This document shows, one piece after another, positions 35,583 through 47,378 of a DNA stretch of 64,000 nt. Positions within the stretch are counted from its first letter, which is position 1. Each line of letters starts with the position of its first letter. The notes beneath the pieces are model-generated. The model ran no database searches and was not told where the DNA came from. It saw only the letters and a list, made by a program, of their open reading frames with translations. Position numbers and translations under genes: made by a program. Location: the NCBI GenBank assembly GCA_030015575.1, contig JASDDO010000006.1:105826045-105890044 (forward strand). The letters run 5' to 3'. Origin of the DNA: Agapanthus africanus. Taxonomy: Eukaryota; Streptophyta; Magnoliopsida; Asparagales; Amaryllidaceae.

Positions 35583-35796
35583 GGAACCTCCCTCAAAGTA
35601 CCGACACTGATCTGGCTGAAAGATTGACGAAATTGTAGGGTGTAAGTAATCCCGGCTAATCTTACCTTTTAGGGTTTGAAGGTAGATTTGATAAAAACAG
35701 TGGGAGACATCCTGATTAGATAAGATAATAACCAATCTAATCTTTCAAGAGCATACGCTAAAGTGTTTTTCTTCTCTCTCTCTCCAGGTAGCGACC

Positions 35797-38700
35797 ATGT
35801 CAGGCCATAATCAAGATAATAATATGGATGTATTGACTAAACCCGCTTATTACACTGAGCAGGGGAACGTTGGACCCGTTCTTTCTTATAAGAGTTATAA
35901 GACTGAACAAGGAATAGAAAAAAATCTAGATTCTCAAGCCGCCCAAAAGAACATGCATGTTGATGCATCTTCTTCGCGTGTGTTAGTTATTGAGAACTGT
36001 TTCTCAGTTCACCCTACGTCCTAGGTATTAGATACCGGATCAGGATCCCACATATGTAAACAGTAACATGGGCTACGTAAAGGTAGAAAACTGGGAAAAG
36101 GTGATCATTCCGTTCATGTAGGGAACGGTGCAAGTATTGCAGCCAAAGCAGTTGACGAATATCACCATGTATTGCCAAGTCGTAATACACTGATTCTAAA
36201 TGAGTGCTATTATATACCGAACATGATGTGCAATATTATATCAGTTTCTTTATTAACTAAAGAAGGATATAATTTTGTAGTAAAGGATAATGTTATGAAC
36301 ATATTCCTAGATCAAAAGTTGATTGCATCAGGCTCGTTACATAATGGCATATTCATTCTAAATCAGAATACTGTCCTCAATATACAAAACACACACAAGA
36401 GGAAGAGTTCAGAAATGAACGAATCCTTCTTATGGCATTGTAGACTTAGTCATATCAATGCGACACGACTGGCTAAGTTACATAAATATGGATATTTGAA
36501 TCCGTTCGAATTATTATCTTATGATACTTGCCATTCATGTCTCAAAGGAAAAATGACCAAAGCTCCGTTTAGTGGACACGGAGAAAGAGTTACTGAACTC
36601 TTAGGACTAATACATAGTGATATATGCGGTCCCATGTCTACGCATGCCAGGAACGGTTCTCCCTACTTCATTACATTCACTGACGATCTCTCTAGATACA
36701 GGCATGTGTTCCTATTGAAACACAAGTCTGAAGCTTTTGAGAAATTCAGAGAATATAAGCACGAAGTAGAGAACCAAACGGGCAAAAGTATTAAGATCCT
36801 TCGATCTGATCGAGGAGGAGAATACTTGAGCAATGAGTTCCAAGATTATCTAAAAGAGAATGGGATTCTCTCTCAGCCTACTCCACTTTATACACCACAG
36901 CACAACGGTGTATCGGAACGAAGGAATCGCACCCTATTAGATATGGTGCGTTCAATGATGAGTATAGCTGAGTTACCTATTTCCTTCTGGGGGTATGCGC
37001 TTGAAACAACCATACACCTATTGAATATGGTTCCTACCAAATCAGTGCCTACCACTCCATATGAGATATGGAAAGGGAAGAGACCATCTCTTAAGTATGT
37101 TAAGATATGGGGTTGTCCAGCCTATGTCAAAAGACAAAATCCGGACAAACTCGAGGCAAGATCAGTCTTATGCAAGTTTGTATGATATCCCAAAAATTCA
37201 CAAGAGTATATCTTCTACCACCCCGAGGAACAAAAGGTGTTTGTTTCTCGACATGCCACTTTCTTAGAAAAAGGTTTTCTTATGAAACAGATTAGTAGCA
37301 TTGAGGTAGAACTGGAAGAGGTTCCAGCGACACAAACTATAACAGAAGACTTGGTAGAACCAGAGGATTCAGTAGTACCCGACGAATCCCAGCCTCTCAG
37401 CCGATCTAGCAGGGTTTCTCATCCACCTGAGAGATACTACGGTTTTCTCATTGATGGTGGAAGCGAGGATTGCATCATGGAAGATGATGACCCGACTAGT
37501 TTCGAGCAGGCCATCACGAGTAATGACTCTGTGAAATAGCTGGATGCAATGCGATCTGAGATGGAATCCATGTACACCAATAAAGTATGGATTTTGGAAA
37601 ATGCTCCTGAAGGGGTAAAACCCATTGGGAGCAAGTGGATTTTTAAAAAGAAATTTGGTGTAGATGGAAAAGTTGAGACTTTCAAAGCTAGACTTGTAGC
37701 AAAGGGATTTCGTCAATGACCAGGTGTGCATTATGACGAAACCTTTTCTCCAGTGGCTATGCTTAAGTCCATCCGGATCTTACTTGCCATTGCTGCATAC
37801 CATGACTACGAAATCTGGCAAATGGATGTTAAGACCGCCTTTCTAAACGGTGATTTAGATGAGAGCGTGTACATGACTCAGCCAGAGGGCTTCGTAGATA
37901 GTGGGAGCAGCGGAAAGGTATGCAAATTGCTTAAATCCATTTATGGGTTAAAGCAAGCATCGCGGAGTTGGAACATCTGTTTTGATGTAGTAGTCAAAGA
38001 GTTTGACTTCATCAAAAATATAGATGAACCTTGTATCTATAAGAAGGTAGCAGAGAGTAAGGTTGTCTTCCTCGTATTGTACGTGGATGACATACTCTTG
38101 ATAGGAAATGATATTCCTATGCTGCAATCAGTCAAGCTCTTCTTATCACAAAGATTCTCAATGAAAGATCTAGGTGATGCCTCATGCATATTAGGGATTA
38201 GGATCTATAGAGATAGATCCAAACGGATACTGGGATTGTCCCAATCCAGGTACATTGACACCATCCTAAAGAGGTTTAGTATGGAAAAATCCAAGCGTGG
38301 GAACCAACCCACGATCTCTGGACTCACTCTCTCCAAAGAGATGTCTCCCAAGACTGATTTGGAGAGAGCTCGCATGCAAGGGATACCCTATGCTTCGGCA
38401 GTAGGCTCTATTATGTATGCGATGCTATGTACCAGACCCGATGTAGCATACTCACTAAGTGTAGTGAGTCGGTATCAAGCAGATCCTGGAGAGAGTCACT
38501 GGACAGCTGTGAAGAACATTCTCAAGTACTAACGAAGGACTAGAGACATGTTCTTGGTGTATGGTAACGGAGAACTCCGGGTGGAGTCCTCTACCGATTC
38601 CAGCTTCCAGAGTGATAAGGACGACTCTAAGTCGCTCTCGGGATTTGTCTTTACCCTCAATGGAGGGGCGATATGTTGGAAGAGTTCCAAACAGGATACC

Positions 38701-39066
38701 GTTGCAGACTCGACGATGGAGGCTGAATACATCGCTGCCAACGATGCTGCCAAAGAGGCTGTCTGGATGAAGAAGTTCATTAGTGAACTTGGAGTGGTTC
38801 CATCCAATGAGCATCCAATACCTCTGTATTGCGATAACAATGGAGCTGTGGCTTTGGCCAAGGAACCCAGATCCCATCAGAAGTTCAGACATATTCTGAG
38901 GCGGTATCACCTGATCAGGGAGATAGTTGATCGCCGGGAGATCGAGGTCAGGAGAGTAGATACGAAGGACAACACTGCGGATCCACTCACGAAGGCCATT
39001 CCCCAGATACAGTTTGAGAGATTATTTGGGATGCTAGGTATGAGATACTACAGCAGCTGGCCTTAG
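35797..39066 (+). pseudogene. C3 pol remnant, nearly complete
   Basis: From MSGHNQDNNMD to the common end SSWP. Domains in order: short linker where relatives have the end of Gag; aspartic protease region; GAG-pre-integrase zinc region (WHCRLSHINATR, CHSCLKGK); integrase core (HSDICGPMS, SDRGGEYLSNEF, HNGVSERRNRT); RT (YDETFSPVAMLKSIR, QMDVKTAFLNGDLDESV, LYVDDILLIGND); RNase H (DSSFQSDKDDSK, TMEAEYIAANDAAKE, NTADPLTKA). About 1,090 codons long, broken at about five places. Gag is missing rather than decayed. Confidence 0.9.
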
Positions 39067-39080
39067 TGCAACTGGGAGAT

Positions 39081-41271
39081 TGTTAGTTATGTATATGCCC
39101 TAGAGGCCATTGTTGTACATTTGATGTATATTATGATGGATGCTTAGATATATACAGAGAGGACTTTCTTGCTCGTCATGATAGTATGCTATTTTGTTTC
39201 ACTTTATCTTAACATGTTGACTTGTATTGGTTTACTGTCTTTCTCTCCCATGCTGATAAAGCCCTTAGGATCTGTACTCGACTACTGGGACTATGATGAG
39301 ATCATACTAGTGGGGCCATAGTACTCGATGAGTACATCCTATAACTGTTCCTAGTCGAGGGTATATCGAGACAGGGCATCGATACACCAGAGTAGACTAG
39401 CGTATACACATCTTGACCCATATGATGGGCGATGGATGATCCCATATCCATCGGTGTTTGACATCAAGGATGGTGTACGGGTGCTCAGTGTAGACTGGGT
39501 ACACTGGACGGACTCGCCGAGAACTCCCAGTTGGTGATATACCACACGTCAGATGGCAGTTCTCCGGTGACACTGGTACAGGGTAGTCTATAGACCCGAG
39601 ATCGTCATAGAGTCTTATGTGATTCCCACTGTGCTTTGATTTCCACCTTACCACGTCCAAGATGGCGTGCAAAACGGTGGCTTTTGGGTACAGTCCCGAA
39701 TCACATGGAGGCAATGAGCGATAGGAGGGGATTCGTCTCTCCCGGTATAGGGAGTTGATGTTGTGCTGTGTTCGATTGGCTATAACTGGAAGTCCCTGGC
39801 CAGGGCTGATATAGAGATTTACTGGTAAGTGTTACTAGTAGTTTCTCGACCTGTTATGAGCCTCACATCGACACGACTTATCGGTTACTGGGGTCTGACG
39901 TTTACCACCCCTAGACTTGATATGCGACATATCAGATGAACAGACCGGACTGTACGGGAGTGTTACTGATTGGATTCACAGGAGAACGCACAGGCTAGCT
40001 TGTTGATCTTCTGATCGCTCAATACCTGGGTGGCTATTACGTTTAGCTGACCGCTTGCAGCTTGTGGGTGTTTGATATGATCATCACCTGCTACCGGCGT
40101 ATTGATGATTCTTTAGAGTCCTACACAGAGGTTTCTTGGCTCAGGCGAAACGGTGTAGTGGCACATATGTGATTTGTGCAGGACCGAGAATAATGCGATA
40201 TGAGATACCGTATTATATTCTCGCGATATTTAGAAATGAATCGGGACATTGGATCAAGTGTTGATTCGATGAATCGGTACATGATATATTAGCTGGTTAT
40301 ATTCGATATAGCCGGATCGTTGGATCAAGTGTTGATTCGATGATTTAATGTATAATAGTATATATGATATATTGTATTACATTATCTAATATTGGCTCAC
40401 TTTATTATTTCATTTTCTCACTGGATTAATACATTGATATATATGCGATATATGTTAAATGTATTATTTTCTTTTGTTGCAAATATATAATATATATGTG
40501 ATATATATTATTGTGACATGATATGATTTATTATTAAACATGTTTAAGGATGATTAAATGGGATTAAGGTTTGATTAGGGTTAGCTTCTTCTTGCACATT
40601 CTAGAAGCTTTTCCTTTTGTCTTGCTTAAGATATTATGGTTGATACTTATCCTTAACCTAACCAAACCCTAACTCTAGTTTATTCTCTACAACTTCTTAG
40701 CCACTCATCCTTGACCATGGTTGATATATCAATCATATAGATTTCTTTTCTATTCATCACAAAAGGATTATCTTTTCCATTATCATCTTCTTCTCTCTTG
40801 AGTTCTAAAAGAAAATGCTTAATAGTTAATTCTTGTGTGATGATTTCTTGTGAGAAAGTGAATAAAAAGAAAGCATAATTACTACTCCCTCATCCTCATC
40901 TAATCTAGCCCATTAGATTAGGGTGTTCATCTCTTTAGAGTGAGAAAGCTTGGGTTTTTGCAACTTCGACGTAGATCATCGGAGATTCGGAACACTTCAA
41001 GCTAGCATGGATCATTCGAGTCGTGGAGCCTCTATTGAGTCCGGGAGATCATGGATCGCGGCGAAGGGACTTCTACTCGGAGCTTGTGAAGTGAAGGAGT
41101 GGACTACAAATGTTGTAATCCCTCACACTTAGATAAAAAGATGTTATCTTGCATGCTGAACCTAATAATCTAGCAAAGATCCCGTCTTTGGGTTGTTCGG
41201 CACATGTAGAATTTTATTCGGGCATGTTTGATGCTCTATGAACCTTGACTAGTGTGCCTAGGAACCCTACA
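39081..41271 (+). repeat. C3 3' LTR
   Basis: TGTTAGTTATGTATATGCCC ... GGAACCCTACA, 2191 bases, after the polypurine tract CTGGGAGAT. Short frames on its minus strand (such as 39397-39714) recur in every LTR copy and are by-products of LTR similarity. Confidence 0.9.
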
Positions 41272-41276
41272 GAATC

Positions 41277-41328
41277 GGGCATGGTTGATGCCTTGTAGAA
41301 CCTTGTTAGAGTGCCTAGGAACCGTACA
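41277..41328 (+). repeat. C0 5' LTR, last part
   Basis: GGGCATGGTTGATGCC to CGTACA, continuing from 9490; matches 57366-57417. Confidence 0.88.
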
Positions 41329-41329
41329 G

Positions 41330-41342
41330 TAGTATCAGAGCC
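41330..41342 (+). other. C0 primer binding site
   Basis: TAGTATCAGAGCC, one base from the copia consensus, right after the LTR end. Confidence 0.8.
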
Positions 41343-41531
41343 AAGCTAGAGCTTTACGCGAAATCTAGACGAAGTTTAAAGTCCGATCGAACCCGGAAAC
41401 CCCGACGAATACCCTTCTCTGGATATTTTTTAAAAATGTGATTTTTTATGAATTAAAAATGCTCAGAAAATTAAGCAGGAAAAACTAAGAATTACTGTGA
41501 AGTACGGCCCACTGATTCGTCTATATGACCG

Positions 41532-41575
41532 AGGAACCGCGGCCAAACCAAGGGTTTGGCGGCAGTTCCGTGGCC
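41532..41575. repeat. GC-rich paired palindrome (C0 leader)
   Basis: GGAACCGCGGCCAAACC and GGTTTGGCGGCAGTTCC pair with few mismatches. The inner arms CCAAACC/GGTTTGG differ from those of G2 (CCAATA/TATTGG) but pair equally. Confidence 0.8.
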
Positions 41576-42134
41576 CAAATTATGACTTAGTCCCTCATAC
41601 TTCATATATTTATTCTTAGGTACTTTCTTGTCAATTTTTTCTGGGAATTTTTTAATTCCACTCAAGTGTTGAGTTTTCTTAGGATTGTATTGGGGAATCG
41701 TTGATTCGATCGGATAATTTAACTTTGTTTAGTTTGTCCGGGTAATTTTTAGATCGTGTTAAAAAGTTCGACCGGATATCAAAAACTCACTTTTTCCCCT
41801 GCCGGAAAATTTCCAAGCGTTGGATTTTTCCGTAGTTTAAGAATGTTCTAAGTCGTGCAAGTAACGCGATGGACCCTCTAGAAGACAACAAACCTTAACT
41901 CGATTATGTGACCGTCTTGAACTGCTTTTTGAACCTTAGGGTTTGGGGCAGTACGACGTGCAACATGTGAGGCGTTGGCTTGACCCTTCTACGGCTGGAC
42001 CGTTGGTACTGTGGCATGAAATGGATGTTTTTAAACTTATCTCAAGTGTTGAGCTATTTGGGAAAACTTGGGTGTTTGATTATTCGATCGGAAAGTTTAA
42101 CATTGTCTATTTATCAGGAATGTGATACAATATT

Positions 42135-42540
42135 TGGAATCCACAAGTAGTTATGAGATAACTAATTTGAATGTTATAAATCTAGCAGTTCGTTCTCATA
42201 TGATCGGTTGCCACGGAATTTTGATGTGATCAAAAATCTGTCGCAATCACGTAAAGTACGCGGATACTCGCCGGGTAAACTTAATAGATAGCCATGCCCC
42301 ATAGCCCCGACCAAGTGACTGTAGGAGAACCCCGTAGCCAAAAGAAACCGTTCGGGTGCTCGCGGCAGCGGTGTTCCACCTCAGTGCACTTCGTCGACGG
42401 CATCCGGGGGTGCGGCCCTCTACTAAAGTTTGCGACGAGCATTCGATCAAAATGTCGGGAATCTTGTGGAATTGCCTGACTTGATATTGAAAAGAGTTTT
42501 AGATGATGAGACTAAAATGCGGGGTTAATAATAGTTAGGC
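42135..42540 (+). other. Extra GC-rich leader module (C0)
   Basis: Counterpart of 30335-30725 in C2. The antisense frame is 67 codons (42247-42450) and shares VLLQS-GRGYG and LSIKFTRRVSAY. The sequence outside the shared segments drifts freely, which argues against a working protein. Confidence 0.6.
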
Positions 42541-43075
42541 ATGCAATGTCTAAGGAATTCATTTGGTTAGGCATGCGATGTCTAAGGAGGTTGCGGATTC
42601 CAACTGTTGTAGTTTTACACTTTCTTTTCTGCGACCATAAGTGTAATATGTGGTGTATCGCCGGTTTCGTTGCTATACATCAACGACAATTAGGATACGC
42701 ATATTTACTTACGTTGATGACATGTGATGTTATGTGTTGCTGGATATGTTATATTGGATCGTCGTGGTTGAATAGCCGGGTTTTTTTATGTGAGATGAGT
42801 GTTTTTCATTTTTCATTCATGTAAAAACTTGTATGTAATATTCTTTTATTGGGGCACTTCCGGCCTGAGGATGATGTCACCATTGAATATTATTTACTTT
42901 TCCGCATTAGGATAGACCCAAGGAGGGGAACATAAGTAACCGGGTTCTAGGGTCCAGTAGGAGACTATCTCGAGGAGTCGAGTCCGGGTATCCTAACTCT
43001 AGAATTGGTAGGGTTGCTTGCCGCTCTCGTAGGGGTCTAGGGGTATGGGATTGGCTATTCATCACGACCGTGGAA

Positions 43076-43110
43076 TCCGTGTTTTATAGGGGCTCAAAAT
43101 AAAATACGGA
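43076..43110 (+). other. Covarying hairpin in C0 leader
   Basis: TCCGTGTTTTAT pairs with ATAAAATACGGA; the GTG/TAC step uses a G-T pair, midway between the GTG/CAC and GTA/TAC forms. Confidence 0.75.
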
Positions 43111-43480
43111 CGTCCTAGTATATCCAATATTTCATATATTGTTTTCTGTTGCGTTATCTGTGATGTGATCATGTGATATGTTCAGATAGATACTGTATAC
43201 AGTATATATGATATATTATATAGACGTTGCTTATGTTTTACACCCGCGCTAGCCCTGCCCCGCTCTGTCGTTAGTTACCTAACCTAACGGTGCAGACGAG
43301 ACATCGAGGCGAATGCGGATGGCATAAGTGTACGTTGTATTTATCTATGATGTTTAGGTGGACTTAAATGATAGGACATTCATTAATAAGATTAATGAAA
43401 GAAAATAAACCTGGTAGCTCTAGTTGTTTCTTTGCATAGCGGTGTTCCTTGTAGAACATCCAGCACCTTATTCGATAAGG

Positions 43481-43661
43481 AAAGAGCCGAGATCCCTTCA
43501 CCGGGAGTGACCTCTTTAGCAATAACTAGCAGATGCTACAACCTTCGGTTTGTCTTTTGATTGCTTTTATAGTTCTTGCTTTGCATAGTGGTATTCTGAA
43601 TATCCTGCACCTCATTCGACGAGGAAAGAGCCGAGATCCCTTCACCGGGAGTGACCTCTTT
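43481..43661 (+). other. Repeated hairpin pair in C0 leader
   Basis: Both stems are AAAGAG/CTCTTT (43481-43517 and 43625-43661), enclosing TCCC-TTCACC-GGGA in each. Confidence 0.75.
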
Positions 43662-44224
43662 AGCGAAACTAGTAAAAGCCTCAAAACACTCCATTTAAAA
43701 CCATTTGATTCTGCAGTGAGATCAAGTTCAAAGCGTTAAAGGTTTTCTTAAAAACCATCCGCAACCCTCCGTCATTTTAAGAAGTTGAGTACTTAGTATT
43801 CGTGCTGTGTTTGTTGACCATAGTCAAGGCACAGTGTACGGTAGCTAAGTGATGTCTTCCTACACCGCATAAGATGCGATTAGTTAGGACAGTCGCGTGA
43901 CTTTGTTGACCTTTGTTATGGGCCATGTGGGTGGGTCTAATTAATCACGAAATAACGGGTAGAACTTGACTAGTACTTATGATTTGTTGACCATAGTTAA
44001 GGTCATAAGTGCTAGGGGTAAAAACCTTTATCGGGAGTTTCAAGTGTTGAAATTTGCAATGAAACTGCATACCTTTTATGAGATAGTTGGATCCCGATAC
44101 CCACTGCGAGTAATTGTTACTCCTGGGAGAGTTTTGCACTTTGCAATTAGCCGATCAAGTAGGTGTCTAGAAAGGTGTCAACGGGGTTACGCCCCTGGGA
44201 AAACGAGGTTTATTTTAATTAGGT

Positions 44225-44240
44225 CCGTGCGAAAGCATGG
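44225..44240 (+). other. GNRA-type hairpin in C0 leader
   Basis: CCGTGC-GAAA-GCATGG with one G-T pair. Confidence 0.75.
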
Positions 44241-44453
44241 GGAACCTCCCTCAAAGTACCGGCACTGGCCTAGCTGAAAGATTGGCGAACTTGTAGTGTG
44301 TAATTAATCCCGGCTAGTCTTTCCTTTTAGAGTTTGAAGGATGATTTGATAAAAACTGTGGGAGCCATCCTGATCAGATAAAATATACAACCAATCTAAT
44401 CATGCAAGAGCGCACGCAGAGTGTTTTCTTCTCTCTCTCTCCAGGTAGCGACC

Positions 44454-47364
44454 ATATCACGCCTTAATCAAGATAATAATATGGATGTATTGACCGAACC
44501 CGCTTGTTATACAGAGCTGGGGAACGTTGGTCCCGCTCCAACTTATAATTGTTATAAGACAGAGCAGGAAATTGGGGATTACCAGAATTCCCGTACCGCC
44601 CAAACGAAGAAAGTGCATGATGATGCATCTTCTTCGGGTGTGTTCTTTGCATAGAACTGTTTCTCAGTATCCTTTGCGTCCTGGGTATGAGATATCGGAT
44701 CAGGATCCCACATATGTAATCTGTTACATTGGCTTCAGAAAGGTAGAGAACCGAGGACGGGTGATAAGTTTCATGAGACAGAAAACGGTGCAAGTGTTGC
44801 AGCCAAGTCTGTTGGTCACTATCACCCTGTATTACCATAATACATTGATTCTAAGCAAATGTTATTAAATACCGAACCTGATATACAACATCATATCAGT
44901 CTCTTTATTAGTAAAGAAAGGATATAATTTTGTATTGTTGGATAATGTTTTGAACATTTCCTATATCAAGAGTTGATCGGTTCAGGCACGTTATCTAAAA
45001 GCATTGATGTTCTAAATCAAACTACAGTTCTTAGTATACAGAACACACACGAGAGGAAGAGTTCAGAAATGAACGAATTCTTCTTGAGGCTTTGTAGACT
45101 AGGTCATATCAATGTGACCCGACTAGCTGAAGTTACATTTAGATGCATATTTAAATTAGTTTGAATTTACATCTTGTGAAACTTGTCGGTCATGTCACAA
45201 AGATAAGATGACCACAGCTCCGTTTATTGGAAACAGAGAAAGAGTTAGTGAACTCTTGGGACTGATACATAGTGATGTATGAAGGTCCCATGTCTGCAGA
45301 TGCCAGGAATGGTTCCTTATAATTCCTTACATTCAATGAGAATCTCTCAAGATTCGGACACAAGTTCCTGTTGAAACAAATGTCTGAAACTTTTGAGAAA
45401 TTCAAAGAATGTAAGATAGAAGTAGAGAACCAAAACCGGGTAGAAGTATTATGTCCTTTGATGTGATCAAGGAGGAGAATACTTGAGCACGGGATTCCTG
45501 GACTATTCTAAAGGAGAATGAGATTCTCTCTCAGCATTACTCCTCCGTATAAACCACAGCACGTCGGTGTATCGGGGCGGAGCAATCACACCCTATGTGA
45601 TATGGTGCGCTCTATGATGAGTACTACTGAGTTTCCTGTTTCCTTTTGGAGTTATGCACTTGGGAAGCTGCATACCTATTGAATGGGGTTCCAATCAAAT
45701 CCATTGCCAACCACTTCATATGTGATATGGAATGGGAAGAGCCCATATCTTAAGTTTGTTAAGATTTGGGGTTATCCGGCCTATGTCTAAAAGCAAAATC
45801 CGGACAAGCTCGAGGCAACGTTAGTTCTGTAGAAGTTTATTGGATATCACAAGCATTCGCAAGGGAATATCTTCTATCTAACAGAGGAACAAAATGTGTT
45901 TTGTTTCTCAACATACCATCTTTGTGAAAGGGAATTTCTTATGAAGAAATTAGTGGTCATGAGGTAGAACTGGAAGGGTTCCAGCTATAAAAACTACAGC
46001 AGATGATTTGGTAGAACCAAAGGATTCAATAGATTCCGACAAACCTCAGCCTCTCTGCCGATCTAGTAGGGTTCCTCATCCGCCTGAGAGATACTTCGGT
46101 TTCTCGATGATAGTAGGAGCGAGGATTGCATCATGAGATGATGACCCAACTAGTTTCGAGCAGGCCATCAAGAGTGGGGACTCTGTAAGAATGGCTGGAT
46201 GCTTAGCGATCTGAGATGGAATCCATGTACACCAACAAAGTATGGACTTTGGATGCTATATCTGAAGGGTTAAATCCCCATCAGGAGCAAGTATATCTTG
46301 AGAAGATTACTTGGTGTAGATGGAAAAGTTGAGACTTTCAAAGCTAGACTTGTTAAAGGTTTTCATCATCGACCAGGCGTGGATAATGATGAAACCTTTT
46401 CCAGTGGCTGTGCTTAAGTCCATCTGGATCCTACTTGCCATTGCTACATATCATGATTACGATATCTGGTGGTTGGGTGTCACGACCGCTTTTCTAAATA
46501 TTAATTTAGAAGAGAGCGTCTATAAGTACACAGCTAGAGGGCTTCGTAGACAGTGGGAGCAGCGAAAACGTGTGCAAGTCGCTTTACAGGATAAAGCAGG
46601 CATCGCAGAGTTGGAACGTCTATTTTGATGTGGTAGTCAAAGAGTTTGACTTCATCAAAATAGTAAATGAACCTTGTATATACAAAAAGGTGGTAGAGAG
46701 TAAGGTGGTAATCCTCGTATTGTACGTGGACAACATACTCTTGATAGGAAAAGAGTTTCCTATGCTACGCTCGATCAATCTTCTCTTATCACATGGATTC
46801 TGCATATGGGATCAAAGTGATACCTCCTAAATCCTGGGTTTTGGATCTATGAGATAGATCTAATTGGATGTTAGGATTCTTACTAATTGTAGTGAGATGG
46901 TATCAGTTGATCCTGGGGAAAATCACTGGAAAAGTTCCACGGTGATAAGGACGACTGAATGTCAGTCGCAGGCATTGTTTTTACCCTCAGTGGAGGGACG
47001 GTATGTTGGAAGAGTTCCAAGCTAAGATACCGTGGCAAACTAGACGATAAAGGCTGGTGACATCGCTATCAAAGAGGCAGTTTGGGTGTATATTAGTTCA
47101 TGATATGAACTAGGTTCCTACCATTGTATGACAATGGAAGTGTGGCTTTGGCCCAGGAACCCCGGTCCCATCAATGAATCAGACATATTCCAAGGCAGTA
47201 TCACCTGATCATGGAGATAGCTGATCTCCAGGGTGATCAAGGTTAGGAGAGTAGACTTACATGACAACACGGCGGATCCACTCATAAAGGCCTTTTCCAA
47301 GAGAGAGACTTTTATGGGATGGTTGAGTATGAGATACTACAACCACTGCTACAGATGGCCTTAG
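44454..47364 (+). pseudogene. C0 pol remnant, heavily decayed
   Basis: Recognisable in order: the pre-protease segment (NQDNNMDVLTEPACY), pre-integrase stretch (ERKSSEMNEFFLR), integrase traces, RT with SQSWNVYFDVVVKEFDF and LYVDNILLIGKE, and RNase H traces. Many breaks, in a pattern much like C2. The end and polypurine tract (GTGGGAGAT) are normal. Confidence 0.85.
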
Positions 47365-47378
47365 TGCAAGTGGGAGAT

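Larger units (their letters stand above)
33765..35796 (+). other. C3 leader, second part
   Basis: Continues from the GATTA duplication. Holds, in order: the CGTTG/CAACG hairpin (33956), the covarying hairpin (34378), the repeated hairpin pair (34814-34995), three spaced motifs (35147, 35241, 35326), a palindrome (35377), a block shared with G2 (35505-35600) with the GNRA hairpin, and a polypyrimidine tract ending CAG before the start codon. A 105-codon frame (34091-34408) and a 69-codon frame (35314-35523) are open but lack support as genes. Confidence 0.78.
9491..41271 (+). mobile_element. C3: Ty1/copia element with best-kept plus-strand pol
   Basis: Flanked by the 5-bp duplication GAATC (9486-9490 and 41272-41276). 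5' LTR: 9491-9669 and 20613-22625, split by C1. Leader: 22626-23369 and 33765-35796, split by C2. Pol: 35797-39066. 3' LTR: 39081-41271. With C1 and C2 removed it is about 10.5 kb with LTRs of 2192 and 2191 bases, about 97-98% identical by eye. Pol has about five breaks. It lacks gag like its relatives. Confidence 0.88.
41343..44453 (+). other. C0 leader
   Basis: About 3.1 kb with the hairpin series of the family and the extra GC-rich module (42135-42540). No gag-like frame. Ends with the polypyrimidine tract TTCTCTCTCTCTCCAG. Confidence 0.78.

Noticed and set aside
39397-39714. Recurring 64-105 codon frames inside the copia LTRs
   Set aside because: They recur because the LTRs are near copies. 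They sit on either strand relative to the element and show no domain or coding bias.
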